From the NCBI GenBank assembly GCA_937884995.1, contig CAKZZL010000021.1, forward strand, positions 31,353 to 95,352: 64,000 nt of DNA. The letters are read 5' to 3'. The position numbers and the translations under genes are program-made. The stretch comes from an uncultured Clostridia bacterium (GTDB taxonomy: Bacteria; Bacillota; Clostridia; Oscillospirales; Acutalibacteraceae). The notes beneath the pieces were generated by a model. The model did no database searches. It was not told the origin of the DNA and was given only the letters and a program-made list of their open reading frames with translations. Below are positions 51,901 to 61,000 of this stretch, one piece after another; position 1 is the first letter of the stretch; each line of letters begins with the position of its first letter.

Positions 51901-53305
51901 GATGTTCCTTCAGATAATGTCTATACTTCTTTTAGCCGTTATTCTGATACTGATAATAAACACAATATTTCTTGACGATTTGTATATGCTGAACGAAGAG
52001 CGAAAGCTTAAAGAAGCAGCAACCTACTTAAACTCTTTGGATCTGACATCCGGTGTGTATATAGGTTCTGTCAGCAGCTATGAAGAAAAGAACAATATTT
52101 CAATAGACATATATACAAGTGACGGGGCCCCTCTCTACTTAAGCAGCAAAGGGGTTACTCTTGTATCGGGCAACACCGTCATACTCGAAGCAGAGAAGGA
52201 CAATGACGGAGGCATATTCGAAACAAGAGAAATCGAAGGCAATCAATATATCTCATACCAAAAGACACTAACAAACGGATCGGATGTCGAAATTGTAAGT
52301 TACAAGAGTACAATCAATGCAAATGCAGGCATAGCCCTTATATTCACCTGGATATCGGTTATCCTTATTTTCCTTATCGCCATTGTCTTCATTTTCTTCT
52401 ATATCCAGCGCTTTACAAAGCCACTTATAAAAATGAGTCAAGTCACCGAAAAGATGGCAGATATGGATTTCAGCGAAAAGCTTGATGTTAAAACGAATGA
52501 CGAGATTGGCAGTCTGTCAAAAGGAATCAATAATTTATCCGAAAGTCTTGATTCAACTCTTCATGATTTAAATGAAAAGAATGAGCAGCTTCGTATAGAT
52601 ATTGAAAAAAAGCAGACACTTGATGACTTGAGAAAAGAATTCATATCCAGCATATCCCACGAGCTGAAAACACCAATAGCAATAATACGCGGATATGCGG
52701 AGGGCGCTCAATATATGCTTGAAGGCAATGATACTGACGGTGCTAAAGAGTATTGCAGTATTATACAAATGGAAAGCGACAAGATGAACGGCCTTGTATA
52801 TGAACTTTTACAACTTTCAAAGTATGAGATCGGAGATGACCATCTGCTCATAAACGATTTCAATCTTAGATCATTTATAGACGATTATATAAACGGAGAA
52901 AAAATCGTATTTGAAGAAAAAGGCATTAGTTATCTTGAAGATATTCCGGATGACTTTTTGTGCACTGGAGATATAACTAAGCTGTCAATGGTACTAAACA
53001 ACTATGTATCTAATGCAGTTTCACATTGTGCATATGATAAAATTATACGGATTTCTGCAAAAGATATGGATGATAAAATACGTGTCAATGTGTTTAATAC
53101 AGGCGAACCGATTGCAGATGTTGATATTGACAAAATATGGAAGTCTTTTTACAGGGCAGACAAATCACATTCACGTGAAGAAGGACGTTTTGGCCTGGGC
53201 CTTTCAATTGTAAGTGCCATACAAAACCTGCATAAAAACGATTATGGTGTAAAAAATGAAGAAAACGGAGTCAGTTTCTGGTTCGATATATCAAAAAAGC
53301 AATAA
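51857..53305 (+). CDS. Sensor histidine kinase
   Basis: This 482-residue membrane kinase has a first transmembrane helix (IMSILLLAVILILIINTI), an extracellular domain of about 120 residues, a second helix (IALIFTWISVILIFLIAIV) and HAMP. The H-box is SSISHELKTPIAIIRGY, followed by the N-box NNYVSNAVSHC, G1 VFNTGEPI and G2 FGLGLSIVSAI. The signal is unknown. The start overlaps the response-regulator gene, so expression is coupled. Confidence 0.95.
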   Translation: MKTKKKNRQISIRLKMFLQIMSILLLAVILILIINTIFLDDLYMLNEERKLKEAATYLNSLDLTSGVYIGSVSSYEEKNNISIDIYTSDGAPLYLSSKGVTLVSGNTVILEAEKDNDGGIFETREIEGNQYISYQKTLTNGSDVEIVSYKSTINANAGIALIFTWISVILIFLIAIVFIFFYIQRFTKPLIKMSQVTEKMADMDFSEKLDVKTNDEIGSLSKGINNLSESLDSTLHDLNEKNEQLRIDIEKKQTLDDLRKEFISSISHELKTPIAIIRGYAEGAQYMLEGNDTDGAKEYCSIIQMESDKMNGLVYELLQLSKYEIGDDHLLINDFNLRSFIDDYINGEKIVFEEKGISYLEDIPDDFLCTGDITKLSMVLNNYVSNAVSHCAYDKIIRISAKDMDDKIRVNVFNTGEPIADVDIDKIWKSFYRADKSHSREEGRFGLGLSIVSAIQNLHKNDYGVKNEENGVSFWFDISKKQ

Positions 53306-53326
53306 AGAAAGACATATAAAATATAA

Positions 53327-53357
53327 GGAAGCGATAGCAGCATCGCTTCCCTTTTTT
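53327..53357. terminator. Terminator between kinase and cysK
   Basis: GGAAGCGAT and ATCGCTTCC flank AGCAGC, followed by CTTTTTTATG. It also ends the convergent cysK-side transcript. Confidence 0.85.
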
Positions 53358-53369
53358 ATGTATTATGCA

Positions 53370-54302
53370 TTATTCTGAAAAAAGTGGGGTTGAAAGATAT
53401 CTGTCTCCTGTATCAGGTAAAAGAACAACAATATTCTTTCCTGCATTTTCCGGTCTGTTTGCAAGCTGAATTGCAGCCCATGCAGCAGCACCTGACGAAA
53501 TGCCGACAAGCACGCCCTCTTTTCTTCCTATGAGTTTGCCTGTTGCGAAAGCATCTTCGTTTGATACGGTGATAATCTCATCATAGATATTTGTATCAAG
53601 AACATCCGGTACAAATCCCGCACCTATACCCTGAATCTTATGAGCGCCTGCTACACCTGTTGAAAGAACTGCTGATGTTGCAGGCTCAACCGCAACGATT
53701 TTGACATCCGGATTTTTCTCTTTCAGATATTTGCCGGCACCTGTTACAGTACCGCCAGTACCTACACCTGCAACGAATATGTCAACTTTACCGTCTGTGT
53801 CTTCATATATTTCCGGACCTGTTGTCTCATAATGAGCTTTCGGGTTAGCAGGGTTTACAAACTGACCCGGTATAAAACTTCCGGGAATCTCTTCCGCGAG
53901 TTCTGCTGCCTTGGCAATAGCACCCTTCATTCCTTTTGAGCCGTCTGTAAGCACAAGTTCTGCGCCGTATGCCTTAATAAGCTGTCTGCGTTCAACTGAC
54001 ATGGTCTCAGGCATAACTATGATTATTTTGTATCCACGAGCTGCAGCTACGGATGCAAGTCCGATACCAGTATTACCTGACGTAGGTTCAATAATTGTTG
54101 CGCCTGCTTTTAAGTTTCCTTTTTGCTCAGCATCATCTATGATAGCTTTAGCAATTCTGTCCTTAACGGATCCTGCAGGATTAAAGTATTCAAGTTTCGC
54201 ATAGATTTTAGCATCATTTGCTAAATCATCTTCAATATGTGTAAGTTCCAATAAAGGTGTTTTTCCTATAAGCTGATCAGCTGATTTATATATTTTTGAC
54301 AT
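53370..54302 (-). CDS. cysK: Cysteine synthase (O-acetylserine sulfhydrylase)
   Basis: This 310-residue fold type II PLP enzyme has standard motifs: NPAGSVKDRIAKA with the Schiff-base Lys, EPTSGNTGIGLAS for substrate, GTGGTVTGAG for cofactor phosphate and GISSGAAAWAA. It makes cysteine from O-acetylserine and sulfide. The start ATG 54302 has GGAAAG upstream. It is the second gene of metY-cysK. Confidence 0.97.
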   Translation of the reverse strand: MSKIYKSADQLIGKTPLLELTHIEDDLANDAKIYAKLEYFNPAGSVKDRIAKAIIDDAEQKGNLKAGATIIEPTSGNTGIGLASVAAARGYKIIIVMPETMSVERRQLIKAYGAELVLTDGSKGMKGAIAKAAELAEEIPGSFIPGQFVNPANPKAHYETTGPEIYEDTDGKVDIFVAGVGTGGTVTGAGKYLKEKNPDVKIVAVEPATSAVLSTGVAGAHKIQGIGAGFVPDVLDTNIYDEIITVSNEDAFATGKLIGRKEGVLVGISSGAAAWAAIQLANRPENAGKNIVVLLPDTGDRYLSTPLFSE

Positions 54303-54333
54303 GATAATCTTTCCTTTCATTTCTTAAGTTATT

Positions 54334-55614
54334 TTATACTGCTGCAAAGCCTTTTTCGAGGTCTGCAATAATGTCATCTATATGTTCTGTGCCGATTGAA
54401 AGACGTATTGTTGATTGCTTGATGCCTTGATCAAGTTGTTCCTGCTCAGTGAGCTGTGAGTGAGTTGTTGTAGCAGGATGAATTACAAGTGATTTTACAT
54501 CAGCAACATTTGCAAGGAGTGAGAAAATTTCAAGATTGTCTATGAATCTGAATGCTTCATCTTTGCCTCCTTTTATCTCAAAGGTAAATATTGAAGCTCC
54601 GCCGTTGGGGAAATATCTCTTATATAGCTCATGATCGGGATGATCTTCAAGTGAAGGATGATTTACCTTAGCTACCTTTTGGTGATTTGCAAGATATTCA
54701 ACTACCTTCTTTGTATTCTCGGCATGTCTTTCAAGTCTGAGTGAAAGTGTTTCTGTTCCTTGTAAAAGAAGGAATGCAGCAAATGGTGAAATAGCAGCAC
54801 CCTGATCACGAAGGAGAATTGCTCTTATATATGTAACGAAGGCAACCGGTCCTACTGCATCATAAAAGGATATTCCGTGATAACTGTCATTTGGCTTTGC
54901 AATATTAGGATATTTGTCATTTGCATTCCAATCAAATTTACCGCTCTCCACAATTACACCGCCAAGTGTTGTTCCGTGTCCGCCGATAAACTTGGTTGCT
55001 GAATGAACAACAATATCTGCGCCGTGTTCAAACGGACGGATAAGATAAGGTGTACCGAAAGTATTGTCAACAACTACTGGAATACCATACTTATGTGCTA
55101 TTTCCGAAATGGCGTCTATGTCCGGTATATCGCTGTTCGGATTTCCTAATGTTTCAAGATATACAGCTTTTGTATTTTCTTTTATTGCTGATTCAAGCTC
55201 AGCGAGATTGTGAGCATCAACCCATGTAGTAGAAATACCGAAATCCCTGAGTGTATGTGCCAGAAGATTGAATGTTCCTCCGTAAACGGTCTTTTGAGCT
55301 ACTATATTGTCTCCGTTTTGAGCAAGTGCCTCTATAGTATATGTAATAGCTGCTGCTCCGGATGCAACTGCAAGTGCTCCGCTCCCGCCCTCAAGAGCTG
55401 CAATTCTCTTTTCGAAAACTTCCTGAGTACTGTTTGTAAGTCTACCATAAATATTTCCTGCATCTGCAAGACCGAAACGATCTGCTGCATGTTGTGAATT
55501 CTTAAATACATATGATGTTGTTGCATATATCGGGACAGCTCTTGCATCAGATGCGATATCCGGCTGTTCCTGTCCTACGTGAAGTTGTAAAGTTTCAAAT
55601 TTATAATTACTCAT
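54334..55614 (-). CDS. O-acetylhomoserine sulfhydrylase (MetY family)
   Basis: This 426-residue PLP enzyme of the Cys/Met metabolism family has the lysine site VVHSATKFIGGHGTTLGG, TSYVFKNSQHAADRFG at the N-terminus and VADVKSLVIHPATTTHSQL near the C-terminus, typical of MetY. It forms homocysteine from O-acetylhomoserine and sulfide. It lies upstream of cysK by 31 bases. Its SD (AAGGGAG) is weaker than that of the leader ORF that precedes it by 47 bases. Confidence 0.94.
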   Translation of the reverse strand: MSNYKFETLQLHVGQEQPDIASDARAVPIYATTSYVFKNSQHAADRFGLADAGNIYGRLTNSTQEVFEKRIAALEGGSGALAVASGAAAITYTIEALAQNGDNIVAQKTVYGGTFNLLAHTLRDFGISTTWVDAHNLAELESAIKENTKAVYLETLGNPNSDIPDIDAISEIAHKYGIPVVVDNTFGTPYLIRPFEHGADIVVHSATKFIGGHGTTLGGVIVESGKFDWNANDKYPNIAKPNDSYHGISFYDAVGPVAFVTYIRAILLRDQGAAISPFAAFLLLQGTETLSLRLERHAENTKKVVEYLANHQKVAKVNHPSLEDHPDHELYKRYFPNGGASIFTFEIKGGKDEAFRFIDNLEIFSLLANVADVKSLVIHPATTTHSQLTEQEQLDQGIKQSTIRLSIGTEHIDDIIADLEKGFAAV

Positions 55615-55661
55615 TTTAATTACTCCCTTTTAATTTAATGTTAATATTTTTATTATCTTTA

Positions 55662-55745
55662 TTAGTTACAACAGACTGAGTAATTAAATGGCATTCGTCC
55701 GAATCTGAAATTGTTTCTTAAATATTTGGTAAATGATATTTGCAT
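55662..55745 (-). CDS. 27-codon leader peptide ending in Cys-Cys, upstream of metY-cysK
   Basis: ATG 55745 opens a 27-codon frame ending at TAA 55662. It is preceded by AGGAGGTG with 7-base spacing, the best SD in this neighbourhood. The peptide begins MQISFTKYL, has a basic middle (RNNFRFGRMPF) and ends NYSVCCN with two tandem Cys codons (TGT TGT) just before the stop. Tandem codons for the end product are typical of leader peptides that sense charged tRNA. Between it and metY there is only AT-rich sequence without a clear terminator, so control could be by ribosome stalling, Rho or translational coupling. Function is inferred. Confidence 0.68.
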   Translation of the reverse strand: MQISFTKYLRNNFRFGRMPFNYSVCCN

Positions 55746-55760
55746 ATTTGCACCTCCTAT

Positions 55761-55783
55761 TTGCCTACCAACCAAGTAGGTAA
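55761..55783 (-). promoter_or_regulatory. Inverted-repeat operator candidate in the metY leader
   Basis: TTGCCTAC, 7 bases, GTAGGTAA: an imperfect inverted repeat between the -10 box and the leader-ORF SD, a position that allows repression. The regulator is unknown; a CymR-like (Rrf2) or TetR-type protein is possible. Confidence 0.55.
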
Positions 55784-55787
55784 GTGT

Positions 55788-55816
55788 ATAATATATCTTT
55801 TTTTCACTTTTGTCAA
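55788..55816 (-). promoter_or_regulatory. Promoter of the metY-cysK operon
   Basis: On the minus strand TTGACA (55811-55816), 17 bases, TATTAT (55788-55793). Confidence 0.85.
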
Positions 55817-55844
55817 TAGAAATTTATAAATTTTTTTGAAAATA

Positions 55845-55872
55845 TTTACATATGCCCTTTTTATGGTATAAT
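55845..55872 (+). promoter_or_regulatory. Promoter of the YhhN-like gene
   Basis: TTTACA (55845-55850), 16 bases, TATAAT (55867-55872). It overlaps the first ATG of the longest open frame, which is thus unlikely to be the start. Confidence 0.7.
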
Positions 55873-55905
55873 CAAGATATATTGGAGCTAGAGGGGTTGT
55901 TTCAG

Positions 55906-56661
55906 TTGCTTTTACTAAATAACTTATATTTCATTCTTTTATTTATATTTTTATGGTTAATTGAAATCATTTTTGCATCTTTGTTCATTAAGTTTGGCTG
56001 GCCCTGTCCAACGCACAAGGGTTTTGCTTGTAAGATGGTCGCAAGTTTAACTTTCGTTTTATATGCAGTACTCTTAGCCATTAAAGGTGGCAACCTGGAT
56101 GAAAGTTATGCAAGGTATATAATCATGGGTATGATATGCGGCTTTATAGGCGATATATTTATGGCACTGGAAGCCTTTTTGGACAGAAGTAATCAAAAAT
56201 TACTGACCACAACGGTTATTATAGGGGGAGTTGTTTTCTTCGCAGGTCACATCTTCTATGTTATTGCATTTCTTACATCAATATGGTCCAAGAATGAAAG
56301 TCTTCACTGGTATACCCTTTTGTGGCTTATAATGCTCTTTGTAATAGTTGCAATAGTAAAGCATAATCTTCATTTTAGGTTAGGCAAGTTTGCCGGACTC
56401 TGTATTTCATACTCTTTGGCACTAGGTGCAATGAGTGCCTGTGCTGCGACAATGGCATTTACTGTATTCAAAGGTAATATACTTCCCCAGCTTTGTCTTA
56501 TTCTGGGTTCGCTTTGCTTTGTAACCACCGATTCAGTTTTATGCCTGAAGTTGCTTTGGGCAAAGAGATTTACTACATGGCCGCAAAGAATAATATATTT
56601 AAGTACATATTATATGGCCCAGATGCTTATAGCAACTACTCTTTATTTCAGCATTTCCTAA
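55906..56661 (+). CDS. YhhN/TMEM86-family membrane protein (lysoplasmalogenase-like)
   Basis: This protein of about 251 residues has seven or eight hydrophobic segments. GMICGFIGDIFMALEAF and VVFFAGHIFYVIAF contain conserved Asp and His residues of the YhhN family, whose animal and some bacterial members cleave lysoplasmalogens. Plasmalogens occur in anaerobic Clostridia, which fits. The start was set at TTG 55906, nine bases after GAGGGG, because the ATG at 55852 lies within the promoter. The start is less certain than the family. Confidence 0.75.
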   Translation: MLLLNNLYFILLFIFLWLIEIIFASLFIKFGWPCPTHKGFACKMVASLTFVLYAVLLAIKGGNLDESYARYIIMGMICGFIGDIFMALEAFLDRSNQKLLTTTVIIGGVVFFAGHIFYVIAFLTSIWSKNESLHWYTLLWLIMLFVIVAIVKHNLHFRLGKFAGLCISYSLALGAMSACAATMAFTVFKGNILPQLCLILGSLCFVTTDSVLCLKLLWAKRFTTWPQRIIYLSTYYMAQMLIATTLYFSIS

Positions 56662-56675
56662 AGATATATACAATG

Positions 56676-56710
56676 AAAGCTGTCTTCAAAAGAAGGCAGC
56701 TTTTCTTCAT
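56676..56710 (+). terminator. Terminator of the YhhN-like gene
   Basis: AAAGCTGTCTTC and GAAGGCAGCTTT pair with one G-U, followed by TTCTTC. Confidence 0.78.
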
Positions 56711-56765
56711 ATATTGCAAAATTCTCTCATTTCATCGAGCAATTTTGTTGCCACGACTCCATGCT

Positions 56766-56984
56766 CTATAAGGTTTGCAAGATGCATCTCCATATGGCAA
56801 CTTGAACTAACGCGACAGAAAGCAAAATATCCGCAGGCATGATTGTTTGCGGTTGTATACCAAGTGCCCTCCGCTTAGCATAGTGAAGCAAATCTTTATA
56901 CTCCTCTTCTGAGATTTCTATCTGTCCAAGAAGGCGAATTTTAGAATTTTTTAACGCCTCTATGATTTTCTCTCTGTAACCCAT
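56766..56984 (-). pseudogene. Likely gene remnant, 72-codon frame
   Basis: The frame runs MGYREKIIEALKNSKIRLL, then IEISEEEYKDLLHYAKRRA and PADILLSVALVQVA, and then changes character and stops. Another frame continues with MEMHLANLIEHGVVATKLL, ending IATF-unrelated at about 56716, as if a frameshift split one gene. No strong SD precedes it. The family is not recognised; it could be a small phage- or plasmid-type protein. Confidence 0.35.
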
Positions 56985-57526
56985 GAATACTCATTACTCA
57001 CATCTCTTATAACGGGATAGATACTATCGCGATATAAACATATAAGTTATTTCTCAACAATTTTTACAGACTTAAGCACTTGCTCTTCAGGTACGAAAGG
57101 TTCTCTCGATTGCAAAGCCTCGACAATAACGCAAGTGTCAATTAAAGCTCACATATTCTGCTGAGCCTCTCTTCTTTGGATTGCTCCAATGTTATATCCC
57201 CAGGAAGGGCGAACCTCCTGAATATTATCACGCTTGTGAGTACCCCCTTTTCATAAGTGGGAATTCATTTCCCAGTAAGGTCATTATACTCAATACAGTA
57301 TGGAATGCAATAGTGCCGGAGGCATGGTGCAGTCACAGACGACATGTAATTTTGCAAAAGAAAAGAGATGGCGTCTGTAGACGACATCTCTGGAATATCC
57401 AAAGTAGTTAAAACGTTAAAATGAAACTCTCTGTTTTAGAAACTATACACCCCTATAATTGCGGCAAAGATTGCCATAACTAGGTTGATACCATAAATCA
57501 ATTATGCGTTGTTACGCTATTATTTT
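56985..57526. other. Gene-free, apparently decayed stretch
   Basis: About 540 bases without a credible intact gene. On the minus strand short open segments near 57050-57145 (EALQSREPFVPEEQVLKSV) resemble the C-terminal part of a Gfo/Idh-type oxidoreductase, and another near 57147-57230 (LEQSKEERLSRICEL) looks coding, but stops intervene. A hairpin AGAGATGGCGTCT/AGACGACATCTCT lies at 57362-57392. I read this as remnants of deleted genes. Confidence 0.4.
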
Positions 57527-58051
57527 CTAGTCCAAGACTGCCTGTGCATCTTTCATCGAACTTGACGTATATGCACAAAGCATCACGTCAACACTATAAT
57601 CCGGGAAGTCCGACACAAACTTGTTATAGGCCCTAATGCATTGTTTTGCAGATTTTCCAACAGGATCCCGAAGAGATCCTCCGAATATACCGGAACTTAT
57701 TAGTGGGAACGATATACTGTGCAAATCATTTTCTTTGAGAACAAGCAAGGAATTATAGTATGCGTTATATAGTTCCTGAAAGGCTGCCGGTGTTCTTCCA
57801 AAGTCCGGCCCCACTGCATGTATAACATACCTTGCATTTTTCATCTGAAAAGCAGGTGTAATAACTGCATCGCCATCGTTAAGCGGTGTATTATATTTTG
57901 AGCATGCAGCCGCAAGCTCCCTACTTCCTGCCTTGCTGAAGATAACGCCACATATACCGCCGCCCTCCCAAAGATTGCGATTTGCTGCATTTACAACTGC
58001 ATCGACATTTTGACCCGCACAAGATCCATGTATTAATTCAAAACTACTCAT
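57527..58051 (-). CDS. Macrodomain protein (ADP-ribose-binding, MacroD type)
   Basis: This 174-residue single macrodomain has DAVVNAANRNLWEGGGICG (ADP-ribose-binding Asn and Gly loop), a second loop FPLISSGIFGGSLRDP and IHAVGPDFGR. MacroD-type proteins remove ADP-ribose from proteins or O-acetyl-ADP-ribose, or from ADP-ribosylated DNA ends. The ATG follows the helicase stop codon with no gap (TAG then ATG), so the two are coupled. This pairing suggests a role in DNA repair or defence; that is inference. Confidence 0.9.
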   Translation of the reverse strand: MSSFELIHGSCAGQNVDAVVNAANRNLWEGGGICGVIFSKAGSRELAAACSKYNTPLNDGDAVITPAFQMKNARYVIHAVGPDFGRTPAAFQELYNAYYNSLLVLKENDLHSISFPLISSGIFGGSLRDPVGKSAKQCIRAYNKFVSDFPDYSVDVMLCAYTSSSMKDAQAVLD

Positions 58052-61000
58052 CTATGATTCGGTCCTTTTCATCTTTTCTCGTAATGCTGTTAATTTTTGC
58101 GATGTCATTACCTCATTATAATGCTGTCCATTATATGTTGGATGAAGCACTGGATAATTACCTTTGGTTTGCAATATAAAACCATTCTCGATTAACCAAT
58201 GGATAAGAAATGTCACATCCTGCCTTCTAGCCGTTTTAAGGGCTCCATACTCCGGTAATAAATTAAGTCGATCCTTTATGATTCTCTCGCTTTGGGACCC
58301 TCTTAAATAGTCAGTTAAAATACTTACTCCAAAGAACTTCTTTTCACTAATGTGCGACAGACCATTTAAGATCGTAATCAAGGTCTCATTCAGATTAAAA
58401 CCCAAATACTCTACCGACGATTGTTTTATATCAGTAATTTCCACATAATGAGGGCTTTCATTTTTTGTGCTATTCGCATTAGTGCCATCTTGTTTATTTT
58501 CCGGACTATAACCTTTGGGAATCTTAATAGGCCTTGCCGGCTCCACGTCCGTTATATTCATGTATTTGTAGAAATACTCCGGGTTCATTCTACGGGAGCA
58601 CCCTGTACCGTCTTTTTTATAATTCGTACAACCAAGTATAAACTGATAATTCTCACCACCGGGTTTAACAATAAGATATCCATCCCGGCACTCATCACAC
58701 TTTATTATTGAAAGCTTTTGTTTTCCTGCAGCATAGTTATTGGTCATAAAACCACACACCTCTGGTTCGTTTGTGCAAATAAACAATGGAAGACCATAAG
58801 CTGCTTTGTACCTATACTGCATCTGATATCCACAGATCGGACAATTCCGTTTATATGCTGATGCTGAAGAAGTGTCCTCTTCCCAATGCCCATTTAATAC
58901 GATATTCTTGAAATCATGCTTTAGTTCAAGGAGGAACTCCGATGGATTCTTTTCGGGCGCAATAAAGAACACGCGGTTCTTTGTTCTAGTCATAGCGACG
59001 TAAAACAGCCTTCGTTCCTCAGCATATTCAATCGACAGGTCTTCCTTGGTGACAAATGACAATACTGGATCATTCTCTATCTTTGCAGGAAAACCATATG
59101 TCTCGTTTCGTCCATTGACAACAATTACGTTATCATAGCCCAGGCCCTTAGAAGAGTGAGCAGTCATGAATGTAATATTGAGCCTTGGATACTTGACAGA
59201 TCGGATTTTATTGCCTCTTGTTACGTACTCAAACAGTCCGGATTTCTCCAAGCGGTCACCATCAAAACCAAATCTGCCTATTAGAAGTATTGATGAATTC
59301 TCGGGCTTGTTTTCCGCCCTGTTGTATTCTACTATCCTGCCAAGAGCCACTTCAACAGCATGCGCTATAGCATAATTAACACCACTTCGGTTGTCCCCTT
59401 TGGAATCTTTTCGAGTGCTATCATAAGTATAAATAATCACCGGATCTTCTATGCGCTTGGGGGAAATAAGTGACTTAGTAATCTGGTTCTCGTTCTTTTG
59501 TATAAAATTTCCGGCAATATCTATAACTTCCTGAGAGTTGCGATACGTCCGAACTATCTTCAACAATTTGGCATATCCCATTTTCTCTGCAAACTTAGTA
59601 AACAGAGTAATGTCAGATCCGCTAAAAGCATAAATAGATTGCCAATCATCTCCTACCGCGATGATCTTTGCATCTGTTACTTCATGTAGTGCTGTTACAA
59701 GATCAAACCGCTGCCTGGAAATGTCCTGATACTCATCCACAATAATATATTTGAAATCAAGTTTCTGCTTCATATCCTTTACTTCCATAAGGATTCTTGC
59801 AGACTCATTGATCATATCCTGGAAATCAACCGCATTATTCTCTTTCAGGTAACGCTCATATTCCAAATAGCAGTCATTGCAGATATTAAGAAACAATCTG
59901 TTGCGGACGTTCTGTGTAGAATGATACATTCTATTAAAATCGTCCTGCGTAAAACCATTAGTTTTAAAATTAGTGATAAACCTGCATATAAGATTAACAA
60001 GCTTTCTTATATATCGATTCTCTTCAGAAACAATGAGTTTTTCCATTACTTCTTTATCGGACCTGCGCTTCATCTCAAAGCCAGCATTTTCAAGTTGCTC
60101 CTTAAGATGCTCTATAAGCGGACGTCTGTCTTTGTATGATGAGAATGTATATATAAGCTTTGTGCCATGATTTTTATGAAGGATCACCTTATCTCTCACA
60201 GCCTGCTTGTATGCTTCTAACTGATCCTGAGAATAGCGATTATTCTTGCCATCCTCGGTTATTCCAAAATGCTCTATGTATGCTTCTCTATCGCCCTGTT
60301 TGATCTTAAAGTCCGGAGTATACGGCTTTCTTGCAAGAAGAATATCGTATTTATACAAGGGCTCATATTCATAATCTATTCCATTCAGATAAAGGAATTT
60401 TGCAATCTCTACCTCCTGATTTGAACGCATTACTTCACTCTGAATAGTAACTGCCTTCTTTGTTCTGATATCGATGACCTGCTGCTTGAAATCATCGAGC
60501 TCACTGCGCATTGTGGAATAATTGGCCTTTGCAATATGATTAAAGAAGCCATTTAGATCTGTGCCTTCATAAGGAGCATCAAAATAGGACGAGAAGAACA
60601 GTATCAGATTATTTACCACACTCTCGTTTTTAAGTACTGAGCTCCGGAAATAATCTTGAACTACATAGTACAGCTTATTTGAATCTACTATATTCAGCTT
60701 GTCAGGATTCTGCTTATGAAGTATTGCATTTCCGGTAGAATGGAAAGTAGCTATCGGACACTCTATGTGAAGATCCCCTATTATTCGTTCCTTCAATTCA
60801 TCTACGGCTTTGTTTGTAAAGGATATTACAAGAATCTGCTTCGGATCTATTCCCTTTTTTTCGACGAGATATCTTACTTTTGCAGCAACTGTCGTAGTTT
60901 TACCTGCACCTGCACCGGCAACAACCAAGCAATAGTCTTCATCGGTTAGAACAACCCTGCGCTGATCATCATCCAGTTTAATCTTTGGATCAGATTCCTT

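Noticed and set aside
55852..55905. ATG start of the YhhN-like protein at 55852
   Set aside because: A TTTACA/TATAAT promoter covers this ATG, so the transcript would begin after it.
57362..57392. Strong hairpin as a terminator or IS end
   Set aside because: No T-run follows on either strand and no second copy or transposase is present; left as part of the decayed region.
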